Shown here one piece after another: positions 25,965 to 35,653 of a stretch of 37,550 nt of DNA. Each line of letters begins with the position of its first letter. Position 1 is the first letter of the stretch. This DNA comes from Verrucomicrobiota bacterium. GTDB taxonomy: Bacteria; Verrucomicrobiota; Verrucomicrobiia; Limisphaerales; UBA1100. A program made the translations under genes and the position numbers. Below the pieces are notes generated by a model. That model was given only the letters and a program-made list of their open reading frames with translations, had not been told where the DNA came from and made no database searches. The stretch spans positions 1 through 37,550 of the forward strand of contig JAOLZA010000023.1 in assembly GCA_028343615.1 (NCBI GenBank), read 5' to 3'.

Positions 25965-27461
25965 CTACTTTCTGCCGCGTAAAAATGCCTCACGTTTATC
26001 CGACCATTTTATACTGCGATCAAAAATAGCCCCGTACTGAGAGTAACCATGATAAGGCACTGAATTCTTTTTCCAGTGATTAACGGCCTGATCGTAGGTT
26101 TGGCGAATGGCTTGCAAAGCCTCCTTAGCATCACTATCACCGATCACGTTACTCAATTCCAACCGGTCCTTGGCCAAGTGATAGAGTTCATCCGTCGCCT
26201 CTAGGTCACCCTCGGCATACGGCCAGTACACGTATTTCCAATCCTTGGTGACTACTGAAAAACTGTGAACTGCCTTGGGGCCCCACACATTGGTGAGCGG
26301 CAATGCTTTGTGCGTTTGGGCCTTCGGATTATTGTAGAGCTTCAGCAAACTCATGCCGTCCATATTCTTTGGCACCGACAATCCGGCCAGTTCCAGAATC
26401 GTTGGAGCAAAGTCCACATTGCCGGTTAACGACGCACAACGCAGGCGTTTGCCGCTGTTGGCGTGGCGTGGATCAAACATCAATAGCGGTACACGCGATG
26501 CCTCCTCGTACGGCAACACCTTTGAGCCGTAACCGTGCGAGCCACAGAGGAAACCGTTATCGGAGGTGTAAATAATCACCGTGTTATCAGCCACGCCATG
26601 TTTATTGAGTGCATCACGAACCATACCCACCGCCACATCAATCGCGTAGATCTGCTGATGGTATTTCGCCATCACTCCGTCGTAATCCTTATCATAATTC
26701 CAGCTTTCAAAACGCTCATGTTGGCGTCCCATGGTGCTTTGCTTGGAAAAATGTTTGCCATGCTCACGACCGTAGTTAGCAGGCTTTGAAAATTTCTTGC
26801 CGGCATACACGTGATCAAACTTCGGATCCGGTTGCACAGGTCGGTGTGGCGCCTTGAAACTGATGGACAAACAAAACGGGGAATCACTTTTCGCCATGTT
26901 GGCAATAAAATCCTGACTGAAGGCCCCGTATGACAAAGTCGCGTGCGGCCACTTCTTTGCATACGACCTCATCGACGTATTTTGTGCAGTTCTGAAACTA
27001 GTCTGACCAGGACCTCCACCCCAGCGGTCAAAATCATTTTCCGGCAGTCTCTTACTTTTGCCGTCTGGTTGCTTGCTTACCTCGAACCCAAATTTGCCCG
27101 CAAACGCCGTACTATATCCTGCCTTACGCAGAACCACCGGATAACTCTGCTGCCAATGCGTCTCAACCATCGTGCCATGCTCGAAGTTGCAACCGGTTTT
27201 GTACTCAAACATCCCCGTCATAATATTAGCCCGGCTCGCCATGCAAATTGCTGTGGTGTCGTAATGGCAATCGAAGATCATCCCATCTGCACCCAATCGA
27301 TCGAGGTTGGGCGTTTTCACATCGGGTGCGCCATAGCAACCCATAGTACGCACAGCCTGATCATCAGAAAGCAGGAAGACGATGTTGGGGCGCGTATCCT
27401 TCGCTTGAAGTGCAACCACTACCCAAAGCAGACAACTGAAATAAAGAAACCGCATACCCAT
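25965..27461 (-). CDS. Secreted sulfatase with non-canonical CMASR motif
   Basis: 498 aa from the first of two ATGs (27461, 27455) before the signal peptide [17 protein letters not shown]. The formylglycine motif is CMASR at residues 73-77: Ala replaces the usual Pro, within the known C-x-(P/A)-x-R consensus. Other elements: LLSDDQ with D33-D34, [10 protein letters not shown], and AGKFGFE where most sulfatases have GKWHLG, so the usual His is missing. It probably still hydrolyses a sulfate ester, but belongs to a different subgroup from the other five enzymes here. It begins 25 bp after the alpha/beta-hydrolase gene, whose start is one base after another sulfatase, so three genes form a tight unit. 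It is followed by the 345-bp gap. Confidence 0.88.
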   Translation of the reverse strand: MGMRFLYFSCLLWVVVALQAKDTRPNIVFLLSDDQAVRTMGCYGAPDVKTPNLDRLGADGMIFDCHYDTTAICMASRANIMTGMFEYKTGCNFEHGTMVETHWQQSYPVVLRKAGYSTAFAGKFGFEVSKQPDGKSKRLPENDFDRWGGGPGQTSFRTAQNTSMRSYAKKWPHATLSYGAFSQDFIANMAKSDSPFCLSISFKAPHRPVQPDPKFDHVYAGKKFSKPANYGREHGKHFSKQSTMGRQHERFESWNYDKDYDGVMAKYHQQIYAIDVAVGMVRDALNKHGVADNTVIIYTSDNGFLCGSHGYGSKVLPYEEASRVPLLMFDPRHANSGKRLRCASLTGNVDFAPTILELAGLSVPKNMDGMSLLKLYNNPKAQTHKALPLTNVWGPKAVHSFSVVTKDWKYVYWPYAEGDLEATDELYHLAKDRLELSNVIGDSDAKEALQAIRQTYDQAVNHWKKNSVPYHGYSQYGAIFDRSIKWSDKREAFLRGRK

Positions 27462-27486
27462 TTGTGAAACCAAAAGTAGGGTTAGG

Positions 27487-29304
27487 TCAATCCTTGAGCT
27501 GCCATTCCAGCCGCTTAAAAACCGGCTGTGGCCCCTGCCATGGATCGGCGGCCACTTCGATCGGCTTTGCACCACGAATCGTGGTATTGGCTACTAGGCC
27601 GAGTTCATCCAGCTGTTCCCAGTTTTTTAACGGCACTCCGTCAGTCACGTTTTTGAAATCGCCCAAGCCCAGCGTTACAGTTTCGGCCGTGCCGCCTTTG
27701 AGTTTCACCTCGGCCACGTAAGTCCGATTTTTACCGCGATAACGGCGCCACGTGTTTTCGTGCAACACCATACCGAGCACATTTGGCTGCTCGCTTTGGA
27801 TGGTCAGCGCCAGTTTTGCCCCCTTCGGCCCACGCCATTTGGGGTCGGTTACCTTGCGCGTCCAGTACTGCCACAGAGGACGTTGGTTACCGCCAAGTGC
27901 GTACCAATCATGAAAACCCCGTTTAAAATCATCAATGACTCGTTCAGTTCGACCGGAAGTTTTCACTCCAGCCTCTTCAAGTGCTTCAGGCTTTGCCTCA
28001 TGAAAAAGTGAACTGATACAAACCTCCTCAACCTGTTGATTTCGCGGCAAAGCTGCAGGCTTTGGTAATTGATAGTAAATATTGGCAAACGCAAATAACG
28101 GGCGCTTCAAATCCATTACGGGTAATTGCGCTTCCCAACTTCCCTCATCTTGGGTTGCTTTTGTGTCACGCCAAAAGCGTGACCTAGAATCCGGATCAAC
28201 CGAGTAATATATATCGACCCGATTTACAGGCAGCTCTTTGGAGGGTGTAACACGCAATATTGGAATCGACTTAAGCTTCAACTCACTTACCGTTGTTTCT
28301 GGCAGCTTCACCCCTCCCTTAAGGTGTTGGTCCAGCCACAGAATGCGAGACACCTGTTGTTCCGGGTAAAACCGGTGGTTAAAGTGTGGGGCAAAAACAA
28401 ACCTTTGAGGCACCTTTTTACTCACCCGTGCACCCGTCGCGTAAGTTGCATCCATTTGGCCATGGAAATCGTTACTCGCTCCCAAGTGCAGTAAAGGCGC
28501 CGTAATGCGTGGAGCATAAAACTGATAACCCATGGTACGACGAAACAGTTCAAGGTCCCCTGTTACTTTTCTTATCTGTGGCAGTAATCCGTAACGCGCA
28601 TAGGTGCGGTAACCTGAACCACCTACTGATGGCGAAGCCACCTTCACGCGCGAGTCTGAACCCGCGACATACATGGTAAGGTTTCCGCCCATCGAATGTC
28701 CGCGAATTCCCAATCGTTTCCCATTAACTTCCGATTGCTGTTCCAGAAATGTCAACCCACGTCGACAACCAAGGGTGATCAGAAACCAGTTACAGTTTCG
28801 TGGCGACTCCTGCGCGTCCAAAAACTTTACGCCTGGCAGCAAATTAAAATAACCCTGCACATTATTCTGGGTTGGATCCACTGCCCCCCAATCGGTATTG
28901 GCCTCACCGGGTCTGGCCCCTTCCATCGGCTTGCCTCCCCAGTTCACTGACAAGGCTCCGTACCCTTGAGAGGCATGGAATTTCACCAAAGTTAAGTTGG
29001 CCCGTTGCCCACCTCCGTGCATGTGCAACACGCCGGGTAAATTCTTCGCGCTTTTGGGGAATGCATAGAAGGCCGCCATCCACGCCGGCTTACCCTTGAA
29101 GGTGCCTATGTAATAGCGCAGATAACGAACCACCACTCCATCCTCTTCCCACTCCCGCACCACTTCTGTCCGCAACGGCTCCTTTTGAGGATCGTACCCC
29201 GCCCAAAGCTCGGTCACATTTTGCGGCACCTCCTTGAGTGGCGACAAAGAATCCGCCGCATGGGCGACGACACAAGTTGCCAGGAAAATCAAAGGTAATT
29301 TCAT
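27487..29304 (-). CDS. Secreted alpha/beta hydrolase (acetyl-xylan-esterase-like) with C-terminal sandwich domain
   Basis: 605 aa from the ATG at 29304, one base after the stop of the upstream sulfatase. Signal peptide [16 protein letters not shown]. The catalytic part (about 40-370) has HMHGGGQ near 94-100 for the oxyanion hole, the nucleophile elbow GHSMGG with S204, ASNDFHG with a candidate acid, and FNHRFYP with a candidate His. This pattern resembles acetyl-xylan-esterase and PhoPQ-regulated hydrolases. The C-terminal ~160 residues (from about [17 protein letters not shown]) look like a carbohydrate-binding beta-sandwich. It is likely an exported carbohydrate ester hydrolase working with the sulfatases on either side. 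Substrate and exact family are uncertain. Confidence 0.85.
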   Translation of the reverse strand: MKLPLIFLATCVVAHAADSLSPLKEVPQNVTELWAGYDPQKEPLRTEVVREWEEDGVVVRYLRYYIGTFKGKPAWMAAFYAFPKSAKNLPGVLHMHGGGQRANLTLVKFHASQGYGALSVNWGGKPMEGARPGEANTDWGAVDPTQNNVQGYFNLLPGVKFLDAQESPRNCNWFLITLGCRRGLTFLEQQSEVNGKRLGIRGHSMGGNLTMYVAGSDSRVKVASPSVGGSGYRTYARYGLLPQIRKVTGDLELFRRTMGYQFYAPRITAPLLHLGASNDFHGQMDATYATGARVSKKVPQRFVFAPHFNHRFYPEQQVSRILWLDQHLKGGVKLPETTVSELKLKSIPILRVTPSKELPVNRVDIYYSVDPDSRSRFWRDTKATQDEGSWEAQLPVMDLKRPLFAFANIYYQLPKPAALPRNQQVEEVCISSLFHEAKPEALEEAGVKTSGRTERVIDDFKRGFHDWYALGGNQRPLWQYWTRKVTDPKWRGPKGAKLALTIQSEQPNVLGMVLHENTWRRYRGKNRTYVAEVKLKGGTAETVTLGLGDFKNVTDGVPLKNWEQLDELGLVANTTIRGAKPIEVAADPWQGPQPVFKRLEWQLKD

Positions 29305-29305
29305 A

Positions 29306-30754
29306 TTAGAGACGCTTAGGGTTAAAGGGTGTAGTCGGCACTTTACCGCTGGCTTTTCGTTCAAGAAGTTTGCGCAGGCGCTTCATCACGGTCTTGGCTT
29401 CAGTATCGGGCTTCAATGCGAGGTTATTAAATTCCATTGGGTCGGCGGCATGATCATACAGTTCCACACCGGATTCGCCTTCCCCCCAATCGGTATAGCG
29501 CCAACGCTCGGTACGGATGCTGCGACCCATCACGGGTTTAGGTAAACGTTTATCGGCGGGGCGCAACACTTGGGTAATGGCCGTGCCCTCCCATTCGGTC
29601 AAAGGATCTTTTAGCAGCGGCTTAAGGCTACGACCTCCCAAACCCTTTGGGGTTTTTAAACCGGCGAGGTCGGTGAGTGTGGGGTAGATGTCCACAAACT
29701 CCACGATGCGCATACTGGCCGTACCGTTGCCCTTCATGCCAGGAGCCCGGATGATGAGCGGCGAGCGCGCGGATTGCTCGAAGAGCGTGCGTTTTTGCCA
29801 AATGCCGTTGTGCTCGCCGAGGTGGTAACCGTGGTCACTCCACAAAACCACGATCGTATTATCCGCCAGATTCAGCCGCTCCAATGCAACCATTAACCGG
29901 CCCACTTGTGCGTCCACAAACGAAATTGTCGCATAGTACGCCTGCAAAGCCTTGCGGCAGGTCAGCTCGTCCAAGCTATAATGCGGCACGGGATTATTAT
30001 GCGCGAAGGCCGCGGTGGGGATGTCGTCGCGGTCGCCTTTCGGCGCGTACGGCAGCCGCATATCCTTTAAGGGATACATCGCGAAATATTTCTTCGGCGC
30101 AACATACGGTGTGTGCGGCCGGAAAAACCCAACGCCAAGAAAGAATGGTTTTCCACGCTTGCTCGCCATCAGTTTGATCGCCTCGGTAGTGATCATACCG
30201 TCAGTCTGCTCCTCATCGGCACCCTCAGCCGCCAGCCAACTCAAAGCACCACTGATTTTCCGATGCGGCTCTGCATTAAAGATTAATGCCTCATCTGCTT
30301 TATCGCGTCCTTTCGGATTAACCGTTTTTTGCCACGAAGGCGGATCATCAAAACCATCAGTACCGATACTGGCAGGTACATTGTAATGATAAATTTTTCC
30401 TACGCGCCCGGCCCACCAGCCGTTGCGCATAAAGGTTTGCGAGAGCGTCACAGCCTTGGGCACCTCATCGCGAAAATGTCGATCGAGATCGTAAACCTTA
30501 ATTGTATCGGGCCTCAGCCCCGTCATCACGCTCGCACGTGTGGGATTGCACAGCGGCAATTGATTGTACGCCCGATCAAACCGCACCCCACTTGCCGCTA
30601 ACCGATCAATGTGCGGCGTCCGCGCAATCAAGTTCCCATAACATCGCAAAGCTGGAGCAAGATCATCAATAGCGATGAAAAGGACATTAGGCTTTTTGGC
30701 ACCCCAACCGGAGACGGAAAAGCTTATACAAAAGACTGCTAAGAGTAATCTCAT
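29306..30754 (-). CDS. Iduronate-2-sulfatase-like secreted sulfatase (CNPTR)
   Basis: 482 aa with signal peptide [18 protein letters not shown]. Features of the iduronate-2-sulfatase/choline-sulfatase-like branch: [15 protein letters not shown] with D30-D31, [12 protein letters not shown] with C69, GKIYHYN in place of GKWHLG, and [20 protein letters not shown]. In characterised relatives this type removes 2-O-sulfate from uronic acids or other sugars; whether the substrate here is a uronic acid is inference. The next gene (alpha/beta hydrolase) starts one base after its stop, implying translational coupling. A 6-bp-stem hairpin lies 17 bases before its start codon. It is 68 bp from purT. Confidence 0.92.
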   Translation of the reverse strand: MRLLLAVFCISFSVSGWGAKKPNVLFIAIDDLAPALRCYGNLIARTPHIDRLAASGVRFDRAYNQLPLCNPTRASVMTGLRPDTIKVYDLDRHFRDEVPKAVTLSQTFMRNGWWAGRVGKIYHYNVPASIGTDGFDDPPSWQKTVNPKGRDKADEALIFNAEPHRKISGALSWLAAEGADEEQTDGMITTEAIKLMASKRGKPFFLGVGFFRPHTPYVAPKKYFAMYPLKDMRLPYAPKGDRDDIPTAAFAHNNPVPHYSLDELTCRKALQAYYATISFVDAQVGRLMVALERLNLADNTIVVLWSDHGYHLGEHNGIWQKRTLFEQSARSPLIIRAPGMKGNGTASMRIVEFVDIYPTLTDLAGLKTPKGLGGRSLKPLLKDPLTEWEGTAITQVLRPADKRLPKPVMGRSIRTERWRYTDWGEGESGVELYDHAADPMEFNNLALKPDTEAKTVMKRLRKLLERKASGKVPTTPFNPKRL

Positions 30755-30771
30755 GGTTGACGCCCATCATC

Positions 30772-30789
30772 GTGGCTGAGAAGAGCCAC
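30772..30789 (-). promoter_or_regulatory. Hairpin in the leader of the iduronate-2-sulfatase-like gene
   Basis: On the - strand GTGGCT-CTTCTC-AGCCAC is a perfect 6-bp inverted repeat with a 6-base loop, 17 bases before the start codon and 33 bases after the purT stop. No U-run follows. It could part purT from the sulfatase transcript or be a leader structure. Confidence 0.35.
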
Positions 30790-30822
30790 CGCAAGAACTT
30801 CTGACCAAACCTATTTATCGCG

Positions 30823-32010
30823 TCACAACTTCACCTCTACCGCATCCGCTGCTCCCTTTGCTTTTGTGCGGGCTTCATCGATGGAATTGCCACGGGCGAT
30901 GGCCACGCCCATACGACGTTTGCCTTTGACTTGGGGCTTACCGAAGAGGCGGAGTTGGGTGTCGGAGGCAGCGAGGGCTTTGTTGAGGTTTCCATAACTG
31001 ACCTGATCACTTACGCCTTCCACAAGGATGACCGCGCTAGCGCTGGGGCCGTGCTGGACGATGTTAGGGATGGGCAGGCCGAGGATGGCGCGAGCGTGCA
31101 GCGCGAATTGCGAGAGATCCTGCGAAATCATCGTCACCATCCCGGTGTCGTGCGGACGAGGTGAGACTTCCGAAAACCAAACGTCATCGTCCTTCACAAA
31201 AAGTTCCACACCAAAGATGCCGCGACCGCCAAGTGCGTCGGTGATTTTCTTGGCATACTCACGGCCGTTTGCAAGGGCCACGTCGGTCATCGGCTGCGGC
31301 TGCCATGATTCGCGGTAGTCACCATCAATCTGTACGTGCCCGATGGGATCACAAAAACTGGTGCCGTCCACATGCCGTACTGTTAATTGTGTAATCTCAT
31401 AATCAAAGTCTACAAAACCCTCTACGATTACCTTACCCGCGCCCGCGCGCCCGCCTTCTTGCGCGTATTGCCACGAGGCATCGATATCCGCGTCCGTTTT
31501 CACAAGGCTTTGCCCTTTACCGCTGCTGGACATAATTGGCTTCACCACGCACGGCAAACCAATGTTTTCGATGGCGGCAAGAAATTCCTCCTTCGTCGCG
31601 GCAAACTCAAACGGCGAAGTGCGCAGCCCCAACTCCTCCGCCGCCAATCGCCGGATGCCTTCGCGGTTCATCGTAAGCTGCGTCGCGCGTGCTGTTGGAA
31701 TAATGGTTGCCTTCCCTTCCGCCTCAATCTCAGCCAGCACATCCGTCGCAATCGCCTCTACCTCCGGCACAACCAAATGCGGTTTCTCAGTTTCAATCAC
31801 CCGTCGCAAGGCCGTCCCATCAAGCATCGAAATCACATGCGCACGATCCGCCACCTGCATGGCTGGAGCATTGGCATAGGCATCTACAGCGATGACTTCC
31901 ACGCCATAGCGCTGCAGCTCGATAATGACTTCCTTACCCAGTTCGCCCGAGCCACATAGAAGAACACGCTTGGCGCCTTCCTTGAATGGAGTTCCGATGA
32001 TATTGCTCAT
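30823..32010 (-). CDS. purT: Formate-dependent phosphoribosylglycinamide formyltransferase (PurT)
   Basis: 395 aa, the usual PurT length. It catalyses ATP- and formate-dependent formylation of GAR in the third step of purine synthesis, in the cytoplasm. Recognisable ATP-grasp features: the N-terminal nucleotide-binding segment [14 protein letters not shown]; the central [43 protein letters not shown] for phosphate binding; and [16 protein letters not shown] with the metal-binding Glu. The C-terminal [10 protein letters not shown] is typical. It has no signal peptide. It is flanked at 43 and 68 bp by secreted-enzyme genes on the same strand, so it may be read with them, though its role is housekeeping. 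Nothing suggests it is damaged. Confidence 0.97.
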   Translation of the reverse strand: MSNIIGTPFKEGAKRVLLCGSGELGKEVIIELQRYGVEVIAVDAYANAPAMQVADRAHVISMLDGTALRRVIETEKPHLVVPEVEAIATDVLAEIEAEGKATIIPTARATQLTMNREGIRRLAAEELGLRTSPFEFAATKEEFLAAIENIGLPCVVKPIMSSSGKGQSLVKTDADIDASWQYAQEGGRAGAGKVIVEGFVDFDYEITQLTVRHVDGTSFCDPIGHVQIDGDYRESWQPQPMTDVALANGREYAKKITDALGGRGIFGVELFVKDDDVWFSEVSPRPHDTGMVTMISQDLSQFALHARAILGLPIPNIVQHGPSASAVILVEGVSDQVSYGNLNKALAASDTQLRLFGKPQVKGKRRMGVAIARGNSIDEARTKAKGAADAVEVKL

Positions 32011-32053
32011 TGAATGAAACCGATGCCATTAAGGCCGAAATCTGAACGAGCGG

Positions 32054-32605
32054 CTACTTCGAGTTCTTCACAAACCTGAAATAATCGATATCGCCAATGC
32101 TCCCCGACGGGCCTTGAGCAAGCATCACCACACGAATAACATGTTTCCCCTTGGTCAGCTTCACACCCGCGCACTTGATAAGTTTGAGTTTGTCCCATCC
32201 ACCTGTGTCTGGGATGAGGATGGGCAAGGAAAGCGCTTTACCCTTAATCTCCAGAACAAACAACCCTCCCATTTTATTGGACGCCACCGGCATCTCAATT
32301 GTGTACGTACCGGACTCTTTCACCTCGACGGTATAATTTAGCCACTCACCCTTGCGAGTCCAGCCGATGCCGTGACCATTGGAAGCATCAGGACGTTTCT
32401 CAATATCCACCTGAGTCGCTTTACGGTAGCCGACCCCAAGGTTTTTTTTATCAATATCATGGTAGGCCTTGCCCGGATCACCTTCATCATAATGCTCCGC
32501 CTCAATCTTGCCTGGAATCTGATGGGCCTTACCTTTGTAGGGTTTGGAATCGGCTCGAATTAAACCGCCGGTAAAAAAAATTAGTATCAGTAAAATATAA
32601 TTCAT
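32054..32605 (-). CDS. Small secreted CBM6-type carbohydrate-binding protein
   Basis: 183 aa from the ATG at 32605, which begins the signal peptide MNYILLILIFFTGGLIRA; an upstream in-frame ATG at 32617 adds only four residues. The mature part is essentially a single CBM6-like beta-sandwich: IPGKIEAEHYDEGDPGKAYHD, the GHGIGWTRKGEWLNYTVEV core with the ligand-facing Trp, and the closing DIDYFRF. CBM6 modules bind beta-glycans such as xylan, glucan or agarose ends. No catalytic domain is attached, which is unusual; it may be a soluble or envelope glycan-binding partner of the sulfatase that precedes it by 32 bp. Ligand unknown. Confidence 0.85.
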   Translation of the reverse strand: MNYILLILIFFTGGLIRADSKPYKGKAHQIPGKIEAEHYDEGDPGKAYHDIDKKNLGVGYRKATQVDIEKRPDASNGHGIGWTRKGEWLNYTVEVKESGTYTIEMPVASNKMGGLFVLEIKGKALSLPILIPDTGGWDKLKLIKCAGVKLTKGKHVIRVVMLAQGPSGSIGDIDYFRFVKNSK

Positions 32606-32637
32606 TCTACATTCCATTATTTCTGCCTTGTGTATTT

Positions 32638-34203
32638 TTATGGCCGGCTACGACCAGCATCAATAATTTCTTGAAGTTCCTTTTTCATACGCTCGAGCAC
32701 TTCAGGGTGCTGCTTCGCTATATTTTTCTTTTCCTGAATATCCTTGGTGAGATCAAACAAGGCAAACTGTGGCGCCGGCTGATTAGCTAGCTTGTTAGTC
32801 ACGATCACATTGCGTTTTCGCTTGGAGTCATGGCGCTGGAGCTTCCAGTTGCCGGAGCGGTAGCCGTAATTACCACCACGTCCGTTATCCTGCTGCACAA
32901 GATGAGCGCGGCCCTTGGCGCCTTTTTCTCCCAGGAGCGCGCTCAGTACATTGAAGCTATCGGGCACCGCGGCCTTGGGCAGCTTCACTCCAGCAAGCGA
33001 AGCAAAGCTGGCCGCCAGATCAATGGTGCAGACCATTTCCTTGGACACACCCTTTTTGATGCGACCGGGCCAATAGCTGATGAAAGGCGTGCGGGTGCCG
33101 CCCTCAAGTACACTGTATTTGCCGCCACTAAAGGGGCCGTTGGGCTGATGGTCGCCCATCTTCTCCAGAGCTTCATCCTTGTAGCCATCATCGCCCACCG
33201 GACCGTTGTCCGAGCAGAAAACAATGAGGGTATTCTTGGAGAGCTTCAAGCGGTCCAACGTCTTGACGAGTTCACCCACACACCAGTCAAGCTGCACGAT
33301 GACGTCCCCACGATAGCTCAAGCCTGATTTGCCGCGGAACCGTTCGTGCGGAATGCGCGGCACGTGCAAGTCATGCGAAGAAAAGAAGAGAAAGAAGGGG
33401 TTATCCTTATTGGCCTCAATCCATATATTAGATTGTTTCACCCACTCATCAGCCAGATCTTCATCACGGAAACGAGCCTTATGGCCACCGGTATAAAAGC
33501 CGATACGGCTGATGCCGTTATGGATGGTGGAATTGTGACCATGGCTCCAATCCATTTTCAAAGTCTTCCGATGGGTGACACCAGTAGGATGATCAGGGCT
33601 TGGTTTCTTTCTGCCAACCCACAACGGATCTTTGGGATCGAGGTTCTTTACGCGGTGATTTTCGACGTATACCTGTGGCACCCGATCATTGGTGGTGGGT
33701 AAAAGGAAATTGTAGTCAAACCCAATCTCGCGCGGCCCCGGCTTCAGCTCGCCATTCCAATCGGGGCCATCAGGACCACCCAACCCGAGGTGCCATTTGC
33801 CGATTACCGCGGTCTTATATCCGCCTTTTTTCAGAAGCGAAGGCAACGTCTCCGGCCCCGGCTGAATGACGGCGGGGCTATTGGGCGGAGCAATGCCGGT
33901 CCCCTTTTGACGAAATGCATACTTGCCAGTCAGGAATGAAAACCGGGTAGGCGTGCAGGTGGAAGCCGAGCAATAGCCGCTAGTAAACTTCAGCCCGTTG
34001 GCCGCGAGTTTATCAATGTGCGGAGTCTTAAGGTTCTTGGGTTTGGCACCGTAGCAACCTACATCGCCATAACCAAGATCATCAGCCATGATGACGATGA
34101 TATTGGGCTTTGACGCTGCTCCAGCTTGCGTAGTGAAAAATAAACCCGCCGTCAAAATGACCACGGCACGAGTAAGGACAAAAAATACTGATTGATGTTT
34201 CAT
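32638..34203 (-). CDS. Secreted arylsulfatase-type sulfatase (CTPTR)
   Basis: 521 aa with a signal peptide ending near TTQAGA. Active-site elements: IMADDLGYGDVGCYG with D41-D42; CTPTR at 83-87; GKWHLGLGG; and FCSDNGPVGDDGY. Length and motifs fit arylsulfatase A-like enzymes that act on carbohydrates. The gene starts a likely unit with the CBM6 protein (32 bp). A 166-bp gap separates it from the DUF1501 gene upstream, enough for a promoter; that gap holds a small dyad and the tail of a lost reading frame. No RBS is visible. Confidence 0.93.
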   Translation of the reverse strand: MKHQSVFFVLTRAVVILTAGLFFTTQAGAASKPNIIVIMADDLGYGDVGCYGAKPKNLKTPHIDKLAANGLKFTSGYCSASTCTPTRFSFLTGKYAFRQKGTGIAPPNSPAVIQPGPETLPSLLKKGGYKTAVIGKWHLGLGGPDGPDWNGELKPGPREIGFDYNFLLPTTNDRVPQVYVENHRVKNLDPKDPLWVGRKKPSPDHPTGVTHRKTLKMDWSHGHNSTIHNGISRIGFYTGGHKARFRDEDLADEWVKQSNIWIEANKDNPFFLFFSSHDLHVPRIPHERFRGKSGLSYRGDVIVQLDWCVGELVKTLDRLKLSKNTLIVFCSDNGPVGDDGYKDEALEKMGDHQPNGPFSGGKYSVLEGGTRTPFISYWPGRIKKGVSKEMVCTIDLAASFASLAGVKLPKAAVPDSFNVLSALLGEKGAKGRAHLVQQDNGRGGNYGYRSGNWKLQRHDSKRKRNVIVTNKLANQPAPQFALFDLTKDIQEKKNIAKQHPEVLERMKKELQEIIDAGRSRP

Positions 34204-34247
34204 AGAACGCCCGCAGGATGCCGGAGTTGCTTATGAGATTCAAGGTG

Positions 34248-34259
34248 TGAGTTCACTCA
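34248..34259. promoter_or_regulatory. TGAGT-TC-ACTCA dyad upstream of the sulfatase
   Basis: A perfect 5-bp inverted repeat with a 2-base centre, 45 bp before the sulfatase start at 34203. It is a possible operator half-site pair; it is short enough to arise by chance. Confidence 0.2.
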
Positions 34260-34302
34260 TAAACCCCATCGTGAACTATGTGGCCTTGGCGGCAATAAGG
34301 GG

Positions 34303-34368
34303 CTACACAATCTTAATATCGCGAATAAAACCGCCCAGTGGCGTGGAGCCATCACCGGGCTTAGGCAC
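34303..34368 (-). pseudogene. Short tail of a lost coding frame
   Basis: Just past the DUF1501 stop, in another frame, the - strand reads VPKPGDGSTPLGGFIRDIKIV followed by TAG. The wording resembles the end of a LamG or DUF1080-like domain (G-F-I-R-D-I-K). The frame extends back only into the end of the DUF1501 gene, so if it is real it is a remnant left by deletion. It could also be chance. Confidence 0.22.
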
Positions 34369-34369
34369 A

Positions 34370-35653
34370 TTAGAATAACTGCTCGATTGGATTCCCATCA
34401 CGCACCAAAGTGATGGGGCGGCCTACGTTGGCTTGGAATTCCATCTTGGGATCAATCCCAATATTTCTGAAAAATGAGGCAGCCAAATCCTCCGGGCTCA
34501 CGCTTTCATTCCTAGGTTCGGCTGCCTTGGCATCCGTTTCCCCAATTACCTGTCCTCCACGAATATCGCCACCTGCCATCAGCGCAAACATAGCTCGAGC
34601 CCAATGGTCGCGTCCGCCCTGTCCATTGATTTGCGGAGTCCGACCAAATTCACCAGCCACCATAATGGCTGTGGAATCAAAAAGACCGCGTTCCTTAAGC
34701 CGGTCCAACAAGCCCGCCAAGCCCTTGTCGAAAGGCGGCAACAGTTTCCGTAACCTGGAAAAATTATCTGCGTGCGTATCGAAATCAAACTCAGCGGGCC
34801 GCAAACGAATGGTGACAAAATGCACACCTGCTTCAATCAAGCGTGCGGCCAAAAGGAGGCTTTGGCCAAACTCATGTTTACCAAACCTCTTGGATTCAGA
34901 AGATTTTTCCTGCCCCAAATCAAAGGCCTTACGGGTAGAGGGCGAGCTGATAATATCATGGGCCTGCTCTCCAAACCGATCCAAGCCCCTTACCGGCGCG
35001 TCCAGTTTTTCGTAACCACGGAAGGCCGTGTCCAGATCATCAAGCAGTCGTCTTTGGGATTTGTATTTCTCCACAGTAAGGCCATCCTCAAGCGAGATGC
35101 CCCGCACACTGTAGGGAACCCCAAAAGTTGGTTTACCGGCAGTTAATGCACTGAATTCATTCCCCAAATAACCAGGTCCAACAAACGATTCGTCAATGGA
35201 TACATAAGTGGGAAGATCCCTTGCCGATGCATGCATCTTACTGACCACTGAGCCGTACTCAGGATAGCTCAAGGTTTGTGAAGGTCGATTACCAGTCAGT
35301 AGGTATTTTTTTCCCAAGCCATGATCGGCAATGGTATGGGTGAGGCCGCGGACAATAGTATAATCCTTCATGCGCTTGGCCAGTTCCGGCAAATGCTCGC
35401 AAATGTGAATTCCGGGCACGGCGGTCGGGATCGGTTTAAACTCGCCACGGTAACGCGCCGGAGCATCCGGCTTAAGGTCAAAGGTGTCCTGATGCGAAGG
35501 ACCGCCCTCAAGAAAAATAAAAATGGCTGAACGCCTTGAACCCTTTTCACCGGATGCCGCCTGTGCTCGCAGGTATTGCGAGAGCGTTAACCCTCCAATG
35601 GCGCCCACCTTGAGCATTTCACGTCGGGTAAAGAGATGGCGGTTTTTTTTCAT
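34370..35653 (-). CDS. DUF1501 family protein, Tat-exported
   Basis: 427 aa from the ATG at 35653, which overlaps the stop of the upstream cytochrome gene as ATGA; a further in-frame start at 35692 would overlap it by over 40 bases. The twin-arginine signal is FTRREMLKVGAIGG. The classic DUF1501 block GGPSHQDTFDLKPDAP is present near the start, followed by VRGLTHTIADHG, LLTGNRPS, SLLLAARLIEAGVHFVTIR, FDTHADNFSRL and GEFGRTPQING. It is a closer match to the family norm than the other DUF1501 in the window. The fold is alkaline-phosphatase-like; the reaction is unknown. Translational coupling to the DUF1549/DUF1553 cytochrome suggests stoichiometric production of a complex. Confidence 0.92.
   Translation of the reverse strand: MKKNRHLFTRREMLKVGAIGGLTLSQYLRAQAASGEKGSRRSAIFIFLEGGPSHQDTFDLKPDAPARYRGEFKPIPTAVPGIHICEHLPELAKRMKDYTIVRGLTHTIADHGLGKKYLLTGNRPSQTLSYPEYGSVVSKMHASARDLPTYVSIDESFVGPGYLGNEFSALTAGKPTFGVPYSVRGISLEDGLTVEKYKSQRRLLDDLDTAFRGYEKLDAPVRGLDRFGEQAHDIISSPSTRKAFDLGQEKSSESKRFGKHEFGQSLLLAARLIEAGVHFVTIRLRPAEFDFDTHADNFSRLRKLLPPFDKGLAGLLDRLKERGLFDSTAIMVAGEFGRTPQINGQGGRDHWARAMFALMAGGDIRGGQVIGETDAKAAEPRNESVSPEDLAASFFRNIGIDPKMEFQANVGRPITLVRDGNPIEQLF

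Noticed and set aside
34410-35015. 201-codon open frame on the + strand
   Set aside because: It is antisense to the well-supported DUF1501 gene and has low-complexity Ser/Lys/Pro composition.
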